From contig JAUIGB010000004.1 of the NCBI GenBank assembly GCA_030429975.1, positions 1 through 52,618 of the forward strand: DNA of 52,618 nt. The letters are read 5' to 3'. This document shows, piece by piece, positions 1-9,828 of the stretch. Numbering within the stretch: position 1 is the first letter of the stretch; every line of letters starts with the position of its first letter. Both the position numbers and the translations under genes were made by a program. This DNA comes from a bacterium (GTDB lineage Bacteria; Patescibacteriota; Saccharimonadia; Saccharimonadales; Saccharimonadaceae). The notes beneath the pieces were generated by a model. It worked only from the letters and a program-made list of their open reading frames with translations, was not told where the DNA came from and did not search any database.

Positions 1-26
1 ACGGAAAAGTCCATACATTAACATAA

Positions 27-56
27 TTGACATATTATGTCAATGTAAGGTATGCT
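27..56 (+). promoter_or_regulatory. tgt promoter with palindromic operator-like site
   Basis: A -35 TTGACA lies at 27-32 and a -10 TATGCT at 51-56 with an 18-nt spacer. This places transcription start at about the A of the tgt ATG (64), so the mRNA is probably leaderless. The -35 is embedded in a perfect palindrome, TTGACAT-ATT-ATGTCAA (27-43), which could be a repressor site. The promoter is seen directly; the operator role is inference. Confidence 0.6.
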
Positions 57-60
57 ATAA

Positions 61-1266
<1,206 letters not shown>

Positions 1267-1336
1267 AGTCAAAAAACGATTAGGTTGTTGGATTATATAT
1301 TTATCAAAGCATAAAAAGTTTGCTAGTATATAAAGT

Positions 1337-1630
1337 ATGTACGGGATATTATTAGCGGTACACATAGTGACTGTCATTCTGTCGATAGCGGTGATGTCTG
1401 TCGCGGTTATTGCCGCTCTATCGGGTTGGCGTAAGTCTATACACGGCGCTCACGCTGGCATTATTTTAACGTCGGCTGGTTTTATCACGGGTGCGTTGTT
1501 ATTGGCGTATTCGCCCGCCCTATCTAAATGCCTAGTGTTCGTGGCATATATAGCGGTGATGTTCGGCATATACGCGTATGGCTTTGGATTTGGCAAGCGA
1601 CGAAACGCACGACTACTAAGGTCAAGCTAG
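1337..1630 (+). CDS. small three-helix membrane protein, unknown
   Basis: A 97-residue, very hydrophobic protein with about three transmembrane segments (roughly residues 3-28, 38-57 and 65-85) and a basic C-terminus (GKRRNARLL). It is not recognised. The ATG at 1337 follows a -10-like TAGTAT by 7 nt, the leaderless spacing common in this window. It lies 70 nt after tgt and just before the AI-2E-type permease on the same strand. It may be part of a larger polytopic family, but nothing identifies a function. Confidence 0.7.
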   Translation: MYGILLAVHIVTVILSIAVMSVAVIAALSGWRKSIHGAHAGIILTSAGFITGALLLAYSPALSKCLVFVAYIAVMFGIYAYGFGFGKRRNARLLRSS

Positions 1631-1663
1631 TAAACATAATAATATTTGGATATACTTACAACA

Positions 1664-2806
1664 ATGAAGGTAAAGATAGAGATCGAGACCAAAACGTTTA
1701 TACGATTCTGGTTGGTAGTGGTCGCATTCGTGATGGCCTATATCTTTGTCACTAGTGCATTTCAGGGCTTGGTTATTCTGGCTACCGCATTTTTCTTTGC
1801 GGTTGTGCTGAATGGACCGGTTGGCAAGCTGGCCAAGTACATGCCAGGCAAAAGTCGTGCAGCCGGCACCTCGATCGCATACGTGCTAGTGTTGGCATTT
1901 CTGGGCGTGTTCGCGTTTTTGGTTGTTCCGCCCATTTTCGAACAATCAGCTAGGGTCGCTGCCTCTATACCTACATTCGTGGACAACGTTCAAGAGCGTG
2001 GTGAGGGTATATACAAACTGGCGGGTCATTACGGCCTAGAAGATCAAGTTCATCAAGCCTTCGACACCGTTCGAGATAATGCTCAGGACTGGGCATTTAA
2101 CATGTCACAAAACATCGGCGCAAACTTAATTAGTAGCGTAGGCTCGTTGGTTGGATTTTTGGTGGCTGCCTTCTTGGTAATCGTGTTGACTTTCTTTATG
2201 TTAATCGAAGCACCCAGGTGGCAAAAAACTATTTGGGGTCTATACAATGACGAGAAACGAATGAAGCATCACCATGGCCTGGTAACTAAAATGCACAACG
2301 TCGTATCAGGATTCGTAACGGGTCAACTGGCGGTAGCTGGAGTGGCAGGATTTTTTGCTGGCTTCGTGGTCTTCTTGCTCAGTTGGATATTTGCCGTTCC
2401 AGCCAACTTGGCTCTGCCGGCAGCTGCTATAGTATTCCTCCTGACGCTAATACCAATGTTTGGCGCGACCATCGCTGGAGTGATAATCAGTCTTCTACTG
2501 GCGTTTAACGACGTTGGTGCCGCTATAGTATTTATCATTTACTTTGTCGTTTATCAGCAAATCGAAAACAATTTCATATCTCCAGCCATACAATCAAAAA
2601 CCGTCGAGCTTTCCGCATTGGCTATCTTGGCCGCCGTAACAGTCGGCGTGTATCTATTTGGCATTGTCGGAGGTATTATATCTATTCCAATCGCCGGTTG
2701 TATCAAGGTGTTGTTAGAGGATTACGTAGAACATGCGCAGGATAATCGCAAAGAATCAAAACATCCATTACATAAGATACTCAAAAAAGTCCAAGACGAA
2801 TCATAA
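1664..2806 (+). CDS. AI-2E family transporter (PerM/TqsA-like permease)
   Basis: Polytopic inner-membrane protein of the AI-2 exporter superfamily (UPF0118). About 380 residues, with two N-terminal transmembrane helices, a soluble amphipathic stretch (about residues 80-150) and four to five further helices. The family signature is seen near residues 295-312: YFVVYQQIENNFISPAIQ. A TTG start at 1646 would add six residues, but ATG 1664 is preferred. Substrate is not predictable: family members have been linked to AI-2 export, Na+/H+ exchange or drug efflux. The downstream hairpin at 2813-2845 ends the unit. Confidence 0.9.
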   Translation: MKVKIEIETKTFIRFWLVVVAFVMAYIFVTSAFQGLVILATAFFFAVVLNGPVGKLAKYMPGKSRAAGTSIAYVLVLAFLGVFAFLVVPPIFEQSARVAASIPTFVDNVQERGEGIYKLAGHYGLEDQVHQAFDTVRDNAQDWAFNMSQNIGANLISSVGSLVGFLVAAFLVIVLTFFMLIEAPRWQKTIWGLYNDEKRMKHHHGLVTKMHNVVSGFVTGQLAVAGVAGFFAGFVVFLLSWIFAVPANLALPAAAIVFLLTLIPMFGATIAGVIISLLLAFNDVGAAIVFIIYFVVYQQIENNFISPAIQSKTVELSALAILAAVTVGVYLFGIVGGIISIPIAGCIKVLLEDYVEHAQDNRKESKHPLHKILKKVQDES

Positions 2807-2812
2807 AATACG

Positions 2813-2845
2813 AAGTCCCCGCACCGTGTAATCGGTCGGGGACTT
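2813..2845. terminator. bidirectional hairpin terminator
   Basis: Inverted repeat AAGTCCCCG / CGGGGACTT with a 15-nt loop, flanked by T/A-rich sequence. It lies between the convergent permease gene and the GC-rich cassette on the minus strand and probably serves both. Confidence 0.75.
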
Positions 2846-2864
2846 TTCGCATTTCATTGAACTG

Positions 2865-3134
2865 CTAGCGCGAGGCTTGTCGGAAGCGAGCGGTCTGACG
2901 CATCATCGCGCCGATCAGCGGATCCAGCATCCGGGCCCGCCTGTCCAGCTCTTCCGCATAGGCCTTGGCGGCCATCTGGCCGAGCGCGGCCTCGTTCAGC
3001 TCCTCGCCGACGCGAACTTCTTCTCGTGATACAGCCGGCACGAATTGCGGTGGCTGATGGTTGACGATTGAAGCTATGCGTCCGGTTCCGTGGTTGTGCA
3101 TCGCGCTCAGCTTTCGCTTGCACCTACTTGCCAT
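2865..3134 (-). CDS. GC-rich cassette protein, small basic, unknown
   Basis: An 89-residue basic protein, unrecognised. Start ATG at 3134 (MASRCKRKL) is chosen because GAGAGGAAG sits 5-6 nt upstream; the longer reading frame to 3191 lacks such a site. A -10-like TTATAAC lies about 60 nt upstream of the start. The C-terminal half is Ala/Arg/Glu-rich and probably helical. Base use is visibly GC-richer than the neighbours, and the gene stands alone with its own promoter and the terminator at 2813-2845. It is the first of a series of such cassettes in the window. Confidence 0.6.
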   Translation of the reverse strand: MASRCKRKLSAMHNHGTGRIASIVNHQPPQFVPAVSREEVRVGEELNEAALGQMAAKAYAEELDRRARMLDPLIGAMMRQTARFRQASR

Positions 3135-3210
3135 TTGACTTCCTCTCGTCAGGCTTCGGTTGAAATACGAACTATGTTTGTTATAACACAAAAATTAGTA
3201 AAAGTAAACT

Positions 3211-4572
3211 TTAGATATGCTCCCAAAACGTTCCATGTTGCGTGTCACGCACCGCCACGCCTTGCCCTAATAGTTCTTCGCGCAGCTCGTCAGACTTTTG
3301 CCAGTCCTTATTCTCGCGCGCGGTTTCTCTTTGGCTGATGAGATTCTTTTGTTCATCGCTAATGTCATCTCTATGAAGCTCTATTCCCAATAGGTCACGA
3401 ACCGTGTCCAATGTTTTATGCACGCTATGTGGATTGTCAGCTTCGCCGAGTAATTCATCAATTCTAGCGACCGCTCCTGGCGTGTCTAAGTTTGTTTGTA
3501 GAATAGATAGCATTTCGTTGTCTTTATCGCCCTCTCCCCTGCCTTGCCATCTCATATCACCCGCTCGGCGCCAATTGTTAAGTCGATTTTGTGCCGCCTC
3601 TAATATTTCCCAAGTGAAGTTGCCTTCGGTTGCGTAGTGTTTGCTTAGCACTAGGAGCTTGAATGCATCTAGGTCATAACCTTTGTCGGTTATATCTTTT
3701 AATGTGTAAATATTCTCTAACGACTTGCTCATTTTTTGACCATCAACCTTAATATGATTGGCATGTAACCATATCCGACTAAATTGTTTACCGGTTACGG
3801 CTTCCGTCTGGGCAATCTCGTTAGTATGATGTACGGGTATGTGGTCGATTCCACCTGTATGGATATCAATCTGGTCGCCTAGTAGCTCTCGTGCCAGCAC
3901 ACTACACTCTAAATGCCATCCGGGGAAGCCTTTTCTGTCGGTAGCTATTGGACTATCCCATTCCATGTCTCGTTTCTCTCCGTTGGCACTGAACTTCCAA
4001 ACGGCAAAATCAGTTGGATTTTTTTTGCCCGTGTCGGCGACTCGTGCTCCGAATTGCAATCCTTCGATATCTAACTTTGCTAACTTTCCATAATCATCTA
4101 GCTTACTAGTATCGAAATATATCCCATCATCGATAACATACGTGAATCCTTTTTTGTTCAGTTCCTCTACGAAGGCTTTTTGCTGCTCAATGTAATCGGT
4201 CGCGCGTGGCATATGATCTGGACGAATCAGTCCCAGCTGGCTGTAGGCTTCATTATCTGCAATGGCTATATACTTTTCCGCGACTTCCCAGGCTGTCAGT
4301 CCTTCGCGTAACGCACCTTTTAGCATTTTGTCCTCACCGGCATCTTCGTCGCTCGTTAAATGACCCACGTCAGTTATGTTCTGCACGCGCGTTACGTTGT
4401 AGCCACTGGCGCGTAGCATGCGTACTAGTACATCCCAGTATATGTACGATACCCAGTTGCCGATGTGTGGTTGGCTATATACGGTTAGCCCGCAAGTATA
4501 CAGTGATACATCCTTTGCGTTACCTACTTCGTCGGCGTTTCGTGTTAGCGTGTTATGAAGCTTTACTGTCAT
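3211..4572 (-). CDS. cysS: cysteinyl-tRNA synthetase
   Basis: Charges tRNA-Cys with cysteine (class I synthetase). 453 residues, near normal length. Visible landmarks: YTCGLTVYSQPHIGN near the N-terminus (zinc Cys plus the HIGH-equivalent PHIGN), GWHLECSVLA (second zinc Cys), a conserved HHTNEIAQ segment, and KMSKS (in GQKMSKSLEN). A short DALR-type C-terminal region follows. The start overlaps the 3' end of the DHH phosphoesterase gene by 20 nt, so the two are co-transcribed and probably translationally coupled. Confidence 0.96.
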   Translation of the reverse strand: MTVKLHNTLTRNADEVGNAKDVSLYTCGLTVYSQPHIGNWVSYIYWDVLVRMLRASGYNVTRVQNITDVGHLTSDEDAGEDKMLKGALREGLTAWEVAEKYIAIADNEAYSQLGLIRPDHMPRATDYIEQQKAFVEELNKKGFTYVIDDGIYFDTSKLDDYGKLAKLDIEGLQFGARVADTGKKNPTDFAVWKFSANGEKRDMEWDSPIATDRKGFPGWHLECSVLARELLGDQIDIHTGGIDHIPVHHTNEIAQTEAVTGKQFSRIWLHANHIKVDGQKMSKSLENIYTLKDITDKGYDLDAFKLLVLSKHYATEGNFTWEILEAAQNRLNNWRRAGDMRWQGRGEGDKDNEMLSILQTNLDTPGAVARIDELLGEADNPHSVHKTLDTVRDLLGIELHRDDISDEQKNLISQRETARENKDWQKSDELREELLGQGVAVRDTQHGTFWEHI

Positions 4573-5548
4573 GTTCGTTCAATGCCTTGTCGGTGGCTTC
4601 GATTAATTCGTTAATTATTTTGTCGTAGTCTTCGTATACGCGAAATCCTGCAGAATACTCGTGTCCGCCACCTCCAAAATATCCTGCGACTGTTTCGGCG
4701 ATTGGTGTATTAGCCCGTAATTTACCTGTCAGCTTGCCATCTGGATATGTCTTTATTGCCACCGCAATCTCTACGCCTTCGACCAGCCGCATCTCGTCCA
4801 GTACTAATATGCTGGGGTTGTAGCGGTCACTATATTGCTGAATATCTTCCCATGGGATATGAACAACGGCCAGTCTGCCATTTAGTAGATATTCTATCCT
4901 TCCAATCAGCTCGCCTTTATACGACAGTATGTCCTGTGGTTTTTTCATATATTCGCGACGACGTTCTTCGATATGTGACGCGTTTGCGCCCAGCGACGCC
5001 AGCTTGGAGCATAATTCAAAAGTACCAGCGCCGACTGCCTGTGTCGTCAGTCCTAATGTATCGCTCATAACTGCAATCATCATGGCTTCGGCCGCTGATT
5101 GATTGATAGACCAGTCATTTGATTCGGCCAATCCATAGATTACCTCGCTCGTCGCCACGGCATCTTGTGATAGAATAGTGTGCTCAAATGTCAGGTCGGA
5201 CTGGGTGGTGTGGTGATCTATGACTAGTACGGGATGAGTTTCTAGGAAATGTCGCACGCCAGATGAACCTAACGCTTTGCTTAACAGTGTTTCGGCGGCG
5301 GTATCGACGATTATCGCCATGTCGGCGCTGGTGTCAAAATCCGTGACGATTCTATCCCAGCCTTTTATATAGCGCAGATACTTTGGCACGTCGATTTGGC
5401 AGTACATCACTACTTCTTTGCCCTGGTCTGATAATATTTCCTCTAGCGCGACGGAACTACCAATACTATCGCCATCTGGATTTTCGCCCTGAATCACGAT
5501 TATTTTATGGGCTTCATTGATAATGTTTGTTGCTGTCTCGTACATCAT
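4553..5548 (-). CDS. DHH/DHHA1 phosphoesterase, NrnA-like
   Basis: Likely degrades nanoRNA or pAp, or cyclic-dinucleotide products, as NrnA/GdpP-type enzymes do. The 331-residue protein has an N-terminal DHH domain with NPDGDSIGS (about residue 24) and the signature VIDHHTT (about 130), and a C-terminal DHHA1 domain ending in GGGGHEYSAGF. The real start may be the second ATG at 5545: a TACAAT -10 box lies exactly 7 nt upstream, as for other leaderless genes here. It is followed by overlapping cysS. The substrate is not determined by sequence. Confidence 0.9.
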   Translation of the reverse strand: MMYETATNIINEAHKIIVIQGENPDGDSIGSSVALEEILSDQGKEVVMYCQIDVPKYLRYIKGWDRIVTDFDTSADMAIIVDTAAETLLSKALGSSGVRHFLETHPVLVIDHHTTQSDLTFEHTILSQDAVATSEVIYGLAESNDWSINQSAAEAMMIAVMSDTLGLTTQAVGAGTFELCSKLASLGANASHIEERRREYMKKPQDILSYKGELIGRIEYLLNGRLAVVHIPWEDIQQYSDRYNPSILVLDEMRLVEGVEIAVAIKTYPDGKLTGKLRANTPIAETVAGYFGGGGHEYSAGFRVYEDYDKIINELIEATDKALNEHDSKAS

Positions 5549-5678
5549 ACTAATTGTATCAGAGGTAATCCAAACCGCATAACGTTGACAATATTAGTTA
5601 TTAATGAAATTATATTCAAAACGGCACTTCTGTTGCCAATAGAACGTTTCAGAGGTTACAAACGAAAGGAATGCGGTC

Positions 5679-6056
5679 ATGAAAGACTTATGGCTGTTGA
5701 TCGTCGGCGATATGCCGACGTCACTACAATGGATCGGAGCAATCGCGGGATTCATGCTTGCTCTGTCGATGCTGGCCGTGGGCAAGTTCGGCTATAGCAA
5801 AGTCGAAAGACCAAACCCGCGCCACCTCGAGTCGTCAAACGCCGTAAACGTGTGGCCGGTATTCATACCACTCGAACGTCTCGCGGGACCTGTGTCCAAC
5901 GCCATGTTCTGGCTGTTCACGGGCACGCTACTCGGCTACTTGGCTTCGGTCATCATGTTTCATGCATGGCCGTGGTCGTTACCGGTTGCCGTCGCACTGG
6001 CCATCGCGACGTGGCGGTTCGACAGGTGGTATCAACGGCACATCCTTCCGACGTAA
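5679..6056 (+). CDS. GC-rich cassette membrane protein, unknown
   Basis: A 125-residue protein with about three transmembrane segments (roughly residues 18-35 and two between 72 and 112) separated by a hydrophilic stretch. No family recognised. The ATG is preceded by GAAAGGAATGC (Shine-Dalgarno) and a leader of several tens of nt after an AT-rich promoter region. It is flanked by native minus-strand genes but runs on the plus strand with its own terminator. GC-rich codon use fits the cassette group. Confidence 0.65.
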   Translation: MKDLWLLIVGDMPTSLQWIGAIAGFMLALSMLAVGKFGYSKVERPNPRHLESSNAVNVWPVFIPLERLAGPVSNAMFWLFTGTLLGYLASVIMFHAWPWSLPVAVALAIATWRFDRWYQRHILPT

Positions 6057-6080
6057 TTGACCTAGAACAAGGGTGGGAAC

Positions 6081-6105
6081 AGGGAAGCTTCATCGCTTCC
6101 CTTTT
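6081..6105 (+). terminator. Rho-independent terminator of cassette gene
   Basis: AGGGAAGC / GCTTCCCT stem with a 6-nt loop, followed by TTTTCC. It ends the GC-rich cassette just before the 3' end of recR on the opposite strand. Confidence 0.85.
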
Positions 6106-6114
6106 CCATTTTAT

Positions 6115-6729
6115 TTACAAAATTTTTCGACCTTCTAGCGCATGGCCTAGAGTTATCTGATCGGCGTATTCCAGGTCGACGCCCACTGGTATTCCACGCG
6201 CCAACCGGCTCATTTTTATATCTATTCCCTTTTCTTGAATATGACGTTGCAGGAATAACGATGTCGACTCGCCTTCCACGCTAGCGTTGGTCGCGATAAT
6301 GATTTCTTCTACCTTGTCTTTTTTGATACGATCTAGTAATTCTGGAATATGCAATTGCTCTGGCCCCACTCCATCTATTGGGCTGATTGCCCCGCCTAGG
6401 ACATGATATGTTCCGTGGTATTGACCAGTACGCTCGATGGCGATTATGTCCAGCGGCTCCTCGACTACTGCTACCAGCGTCTTGTCACGCGATTTATCAC
6501 TGTATAATGGCGAGACGTCTAGAGATGAGTCAATCAAGGCGAAAGTGACAGGACATGATTTTACGCCCGTATGTAGTTGTTCCAGACTTGTCGCAAGCTT
6601 GTCAGCTACGTTTGGTTTTGCTCGCAACAAATAATACGCATAACGCTCTGCTGTGCGTGCGCCTACGCCCGGTAGGCGCCCAAGTTCATCTATGACATTG
6701 GTCAATGCCTTTGGCAGCAAATCTGCCAT
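6115..6729 (-). CDS. recR: recombination mediator RecR, zinc finger degenerate
   Basis: RecR helps load RecA at gaps with RecF/RecO. 204 residues: an N-terminal helix-hairpin-helix region (LGRLPGVGARTAERYAYYLL), then a Toprim domain (VVEEPLDIIAIE, HVLGGAISPIDGVGPE, IIIATNASVEGEST) and the C-terminal ARGIPVGVDLEYAD motif. The zinc finger normally holds four Cys (CPxC ... CxxC). Here only Cys59 remains: the second Cys is replaced, and the CxIC pair reads VSPL. The gene starts 3 nt after YbaB stops, the classical ybaB-recR pairing. Confidence 0.95.
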   Translation of the reverse strand: MADLLPKALTNVIDELGRLPGVGARTAERYAYYLLRAKPNVADKLATSLEQLHTGVKSCPVTFALIDSSLDVSPLYSDKSRDKTLVAVVEEPLDIIAIERTGQYHGTYHVLGGAISPIDGVGPEQLHIPELLDRIKKDKVEEIIIATNASVEGESTSLFLQRHIQEKGIDIKMSRLARGIPVGVDLEYADQITLGHALEGRKIL

Positions 6730-6732
6730 GAA

Positions 6733-7038
6733 TTACATTCCGAGATTGCCGAGACCGCCCATTAGCGGCTTCATCTTTTCGGCGGCAATTTCCTGAGCCT
6801 TTTGCATGCCGTCACGTACTGCTACTTCGATATTACTCTCTAGCTCCTCGATATCGTCTAGGTCAACTTGCTCTGGATCTATTTTAATTTTCTCTACTTT
6901 TAGTTCGCCATTAATGGTCAATTCCACCATTGGATTGTCGTCGTCATCGCCACCAGATACGACTACTACCTTTTGTTTTTTTAGGTCTTTTTGCGCTTTG
7001 CGCAGTTCGTTCAACATTTTCATTTGGTCAAATGCCAT
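6733..7038 (-). CDS. YbaB/EbfC family nucleoid-associated protein
   Basis: Small DNA-binding protein, typically a dimer and often encoded between dnaX and recR. 101 residues, with an N-terminal helical part (QMKMLNELRKAQKDLKKQ), a central beta region (MVELTINGELKVEKIKIDP) and a Gly/Met-rich C-terminus (MGGLGNLGM). Length and motif order match the family. A Shine-Dalgarno-like AAGGAG precedes the ATG. dnaX is separated from it here by the membrane protein and dnaB. Confidence 0.92.
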   Translation of the reverse strand: MAFDQMKMLNELRKAQKDLKKQKVVVVSGGDDDDNPMVELTINGELKVEKIKIDPEQVDLDDIEELESNIEVAVRDGMQKAQEIAAEKMKPLMGGLGNLGM

Positions 7039-7104
7039 GAGTATTCTCCTTTTTTACGGCCTATTTCCGCTTCGTTTATGGGGTAATTATACAGTATTTA
7101 TACC

Positions 7105-8544
7105 TTAACGTCGATAAATATAGTACCTATCGGCTTCCTCGCTGGTGGCGGTGGTCACGATTCGTGACGGTATCAAATCTATTCTATCGTGGGCTGCGCT
7201 GGTAGCTGCAAAATCACCACTGGCGGGAATTGCACCCAGTATGAGCGGTGGTTTTTCATAATACCCTATTAACGCTATATAAAATTCCCTTTCGCTTGGC
7301 GTCGTAACTAATGTTTTAATATCGTTACCACTAATATGTGAGTTGTATAGCGACACGTCATGATTGAAGCTTTTTGCCGTTACGGGATCGTAGCTATAGC
7401 CATCAAAATACCTTCCTAGGCCGGAAAAAACCAATCCGCCTACCAATATTGTTAGTGGCAGTATGCCTACGAATCTCGCGTACGGGTTTCGCGGAAACAT
7501 GTCATACCAAAACCTTAGCAAATATCCCAGGCCGCTCGCTAGTAACAACAACATAGGCACGAATGCTATTCCGGCGAACTCCGGATTAATGATGAGCACC
7601 GGCACTAGTAGCAAAATCCACGCCACCAACGTGTAGCTACGTGCCGTATATCTGATTTTGAATAATTGCCATGCGCCTATCACTATCAAAGCGATCGAAC
7701 CTAGCCCTAGAACTGGTGTCATTAGCACGCCGCTCTGTGGCCATATAAAGTTAAAGAATTGTTGTGACAGTATTTGTAGATTGACCCATATGTCTGGGGG
7801 CCATGTTGCGGGTGCACCCAGTAATGTAAGTATCAATGACGGATTGAATAACGCCAGAACGAACAGCGGCGCCATGATCGATAGGCTGATTGACAGTAAT
7901 AGTAACAGGTGTAGTTTTGGCATCTGTTTTAAGACATACCGAACATGCGGGTGTAGTAGGCCTGCGCTACAAATAGCTCCAACCAGATAGATACTCAACG
8001 GGGTATACAGGCTAAGCGGTAATACGATAAAGAATACGAGTTTCCACAATCTCTTGTGGCGTTCCGACGTGGTAATCATGGTGGCGGCCAATAGTAACCA
8101 AATTGGCCACAAGATATAGGTTATCGTGCCCGTTCCCGCCTGCGCCAAGAACAGAAATTGACCAGTGGTAATCATAATGACTGTAGCGAGCAGTGCTATA
8201 TTTGGTCGAAACCACCTACGTAGCAGAAAGACGGCGCCCAAACCGGCAAAGAACGCCGCGACTAATGACGGCAGTTTGAAGGCAAATTCAGTAGGTCCCA
8301 GTAGTTCTAGGCTCCACCTTTGCAGAACAAAAAGAGGCATGTTCGGTACTGCCAGTGTATCAACGTCTTGCAAGTCCATGTTTGAGGTAGCTATGAACTG
8401 AGCGCGTTCCGTCTCGCTCAATCCACCCGGAACATACAGTCCGGCGATCGCGAGTAGTACTATGAAAAACAAGGCGACGAGGGCATAGCCGATTTGGTAT
8501 CGCCACCGGTATGCCAGAAACTTGCTAAAAAATAATCTCGCCAT
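7105..8544 (-). CDS. GT39/ArnT-like multi-spanning glycosyltransferase-type membrane protein
   Basis: 479 residues with about ten predicted transmembrane helices. An early luminal loop contains SETERAQFIATSNM, similar to the D/E-rich first loop of GT-C fold (PMT/ArnT family) enzymes. The C-terminal 90 residues are soluble and extracytoplasmic. Such proteins transfer sugars from polyprenyl-phosphate donors to lipids or proteins. A canonical Asp-Asp/Glu pair is not obvious, so catalytic competence is uncertain. It could also be a non-enzymatic GT-C-like protein. Confidence 0.7.
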   Translation of the reverse strand: MARLFFSKFLAYRWRYQIGYALVALFFIVLLAIAGLYVPGGLSETERAQFIATSNMDLQDVDTLAVPNMPLFVLQRWSLELLGPTEFAFKLPSLVAAFFAGLGAVFLLRRWFRPNIALLATVIMITTGQFLFLAQAGTGTITYILWPIWLLLAATMITTSERHKRLWKLVFFIVLPLSLYTPLSIYLVGAICSAGLLHPHVRYVLKQMPKLHLLLLLSISLSIMAPLFVLALFNPSLILTLLGAPATWPPDIWVNLQILSQQFFNFIWPQSGVLMTPVLGLGSIALIVIGAWQLFKIRYTARSYTLVAWILLLVPVLIINPEFAGIAFVPMLLLLASGLGYLLRFWYDMFPRNPYARFVGILPLTILVGGLVFSGLGRYFDGYSYDPVTAKSFNHDVSLYNSHISGNDIKTLVTTPSEREFYIALIGYYEKPPLILGAIPASGDFAATSAAHDRIDLIPSRIVTTATSEEADRYYIYRR

Positions 8545-8576
8545 TTCTCATTATTATATCATGAGAAATAACAGTT

Positions 8577-9828
8577 TTACTCTTGTCGGGCGCTGGCGGA
8601 CATAAAGCGCATACGCTCTGGGTGGAAGTACAGATCTACCTTGCCTACTGGACCGTTACGATGTTTGGATATCAGTAGATTCGTGATATTTTCATTTTCT
8701 TCGTCGGAATTATATACACCCGGCCTATGAATAAACATTACTATGTCAGCGTCTTGCTCGATGCTTCCTGATTCTCGCAAATCCGACAGCTGTGGTTTCT
8801 TATCTTCGCGCGATTCGACGCTACGACTCAACTGACTCAGTGCGATTACCGGAACGTTCAATTCACGCGCCAAAAGCTTTAAGCCACGGCTGATTTCGCT
8901 CACCTCTTGTACGCGGTTGCCGTCACTTCGCGTCACGCTCGCTTGCATCAACTGCAAGTAGTCGACTACTACCAAACCGAGAGGAGCTTGGTGTGCGGCG
9001 CGCTTGGCCTTTGTGCGCATCTCTAGAACGGTCAAGCCTGGTGTGTCGTCAATAAATATTGGAGCTTCGGCGATCTCGCCTGATGCCTCTGATAATTTGG
9101 CAAAGTCATCATCACTCAGATTACCAGTACGAATCTTCCAGCTATCGACGCCACTTACGTCGGACAGCATACGATCTATCAATTGTTCTTTGCTCATCTC
9201 TAGGCTAAAGAACAGCACGGACTCTTTGTTCAAGGTAGCTATGTTGTACGCAAGGTTCGTGACGAACGTTGTCTTGCCCATTGCTGGACGGGCAGCGAGG
9301 ATGATAAGGTCACTTCTTTGCAGTCCGGCAGTCATGCTGTCTAGGTCTTTGTAACCTGTTTTTAGACCTCGAATAGCACCCTTGTTGCGATGAAGCTCTT
9401 CTAGACGGTCAAAGTTTTCTAGCAGAATCGATTCCACGCTGGCCAAGTCTTGTTTTAGGTTTTGGTTACTGACGGCAAAAAGCTCGGTCTCTGCTTTTTC
9501 CAATAGCTCTTGGACGGATTTGTCTTCGTCGTAACCCAATTCCGAGATATCACCACTCGCGCGAATCAACCGTCTTCGTACTGCCTTCTGTGATACGATT
9601 TCGGCGTATGTAGTCGCGTGAGCCGCCGTTGGTACGTAATTAGTTAGCTCGGTCAGATAGGCCGAACATTGCCTCGAATATAGTCACGTGTCTTTTATCA
9701 TAAAAATCACGTGCCGTTACCGCTTCGGTCACGTCAGAAAGCACGTCTTCGTCTATTAACACCGCTCCCAACAGGCTCATTTCTGCGTCGATGTTTTGTG
9801 GTGGTATCTTTGCTTGTGCGTCAGTCAT
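8577..9828 (-). pseudogene. dnaB: replicative DNA helicase DnaB, frameshifted with internal deletion
   Basis: The first 62 codons (9828-9640) give a DnaB N-terminal domain: QNIDAEMSLLGAVLIDEDV up to TIFEAMFGL, then SDRAN and a stop. Shifting by +1 at about 9658 restores YLTELTNYVPTAAHATTYAE and runs in frame into the helicase domain (ATG-proximal part at about 9569; Walker A ARPAMGKTTF; then SLEMSKEQL, VVDYLQLM and the ALSQLSRSVE sensor region). Compared with the family, about 29 residues of the N-terminal domain are absent at the junction. dnaB is essential, so a sequencing/assembly deletion or a second copy elsewhere is likely. Its start overlaps dnaX by 8 nt. Confidence 0.9.
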
